Part shown: one piece after another, positions 5,764-6,255 of the stretch | How the letters are laid out: the number at the start of each line of letters is the position of its first letter | Numbering within the stretch: position 1 is the stretch's first letter | From: an uncultured Treponema sp. | GTDB lineage: Bacteria; Spirochaetota; Spirochaetia; Treponematales; Treponemataceae | Length of the DNA: 6,255 nucleotides | Reading direction: 5' to 3' | Assembly (NCBI GenBank): GCA_937885235.1 | Contig: CAKZZK010000285.1 | Coordinates: forward strand, 1 to 6,255 | Notes under the pieces: generated by a model | The model's input: only the letters and a program-made list of their open reading frames with translations | What the model was told of the DNA's origin: nothing | The model's database searches: none | Program-made: the position numbers and the translations under genes

Positions 5764-6255
5764 GTTGATGAAATCACGTTTACCCTTGCCCCATCATTCA
5801 GCAGGGACTGTCCCTTGCTGACGATTTCCTCTCCAGCAGAAAGCCCTTCTGCAATCTCGGTCTTGTTGTCCACCGTGATGCCCGGCGTGACAGCCCGCAG
5901 AGCTGCCGAATTCCCGTTCACCACGAAGACGTAATGCTTTCCGTCTCTGGTGATGACGCATGACGAGGGGACAACAATGGCATTCTGCCTGCTGTCCGTC
6001 ACAAGGCGGATGCGGGCATACATGCCTACTTTCACCCTGTCGTCTGCCTTTGTCAGGCGCAGCTTGACTGCCATCGTCCTTGTATTTGTGTCCAGAACAG
6101 GGCTAAGCTCTGTGACTTTGGCGGTAAACGCAACTGCGGGGTAGGCATCGAAACTCACATTTGCAATCTGCCCGTTTTTGATGCGGCTGATAAAGCGTTC
6201 CGCCACGCTCATCTTTATTTCAAGTTCGTCGGTGCGGCTTATCTTTGCAATGGAC
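5748..6255 (-). CDS. RND efflux periplasmic adaptor (membrane fusion protein), C-terminal part
   Basis: The frame is open to the window edge, so only the last 168 residues are seen; the first complete codon starts at 6254. An internal ATG at 6212 is not the start, because the reading continues upstream in typical adaptor sequence (SIAKISRTDELEIKMSVAER). The visible part covers the end of the lipoyl/hairpin junction, then the beta-barrel domain with the family pattern SPVLDTNTRTMAVKLRL, and KVGMYARIRLV. The membrane-proximal domain follows (IVVPSSCVITRDGKHYVFVV; GLSAGEEIVSKGQSLLNDGA). The signal peptide, lipidation site, lipoyl domain and coiled-coil hairpin lie outside the window. The protein bridges the permease to an outer-membrane TolC-type channel in the periplasm. 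It is the first visible gene of the efflux operon; whether a regulator or channel precedes it cannot be seen. Confidence 0.92.
   Translation of the reverse strand, partial: SIAKISRTDELEIKMSVAERFISRIKNGQIANVSFDAYPAVAFTAKVTELSPVLDTNTRTMAVKLRLTKADDRVKVGMYARIRLVTDSRQNAIVVPSSCVITRDGKHYVFVVNGNSAALRAVTPGITVDNKTEIAEGLSAGEEIVSKGQSLLNDGARVNVISSTGAGQ

Noticed and set aside
6144..6212. ATG at 6212 as the adaptor's start
   Set aside because: The open frame continues upstream to the window edge with adaptor-like sequence, and the protein would lack its signal peptide and lipoyl domain.

Overview
The window combines a SufU-type Fe-S scaffold protein, which is typical of Firmicutes, with an RND efflux pump and its periplasmic adaptor, which need a diderm envelope. 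Together with the mid-range GC content of the main genes, this best fits a diderm Firmicute (Negativicutes, in the Selenomonas/Megasphaera/Dialister sphere). That assignment is an inference from gene content. No rRNA, tRNA, CRISPR array or complete mobile element is visible.

Layout. (1) 1-928, plus strand: the last 48 codons of an unidentified Ala-rich protein, then 13 bp later a secreted, membrane-anchored TPM-domain protein. (2) A 14-bp-stem hairpin (957-1002) ends this unit and separates it from the convergent gene. (3) 1004-1474, minus strand: sufU, standing alone without sufS or sufBCD in view. (4) 1475-2153: about 680 bp with no intact, recognisable gene. The half next to sufU holds the C-terminal remains of a protein broken by two frameshifts. 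The other half (1801-2160) is AT-rich, about 36% GC by hand count, with only short overlapping ORFs, and looks like a scar of acquired and decayed DNA. (5) 2154-6255, minus strand: an efflux operon in the order membrane-fusion protein (5' end outside the window), RND permease (1090 aa), and a small PG0541-family PII/ACT-like protein.

The three efflux genes overlap (ATGA at the first junction, 11 bp at the second). Each internal start has a good Shine-Dalgarno sequence inside the preceding gene, so translation is probably coupled. The permease and adaptor should form the inner-membrane and periplasmic parts of a tripartite pump. No TolC-like outer-membrane channel or regulator lies in the window. 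The permease carries Asp-Asn in TM4 and Asn-Asn in TM10 where AcrB has Asp-Asp and Lys-Asn, so its proton-relay chemistry probably differs from the textbook pump.

I see no clearly new multi-gene system. The most worthwhile leads are the decayed gene of unknown family next to sufU, the AT-rich scar, the altered proton-relay residues, and the coupling of the pump to a PII-like partner.
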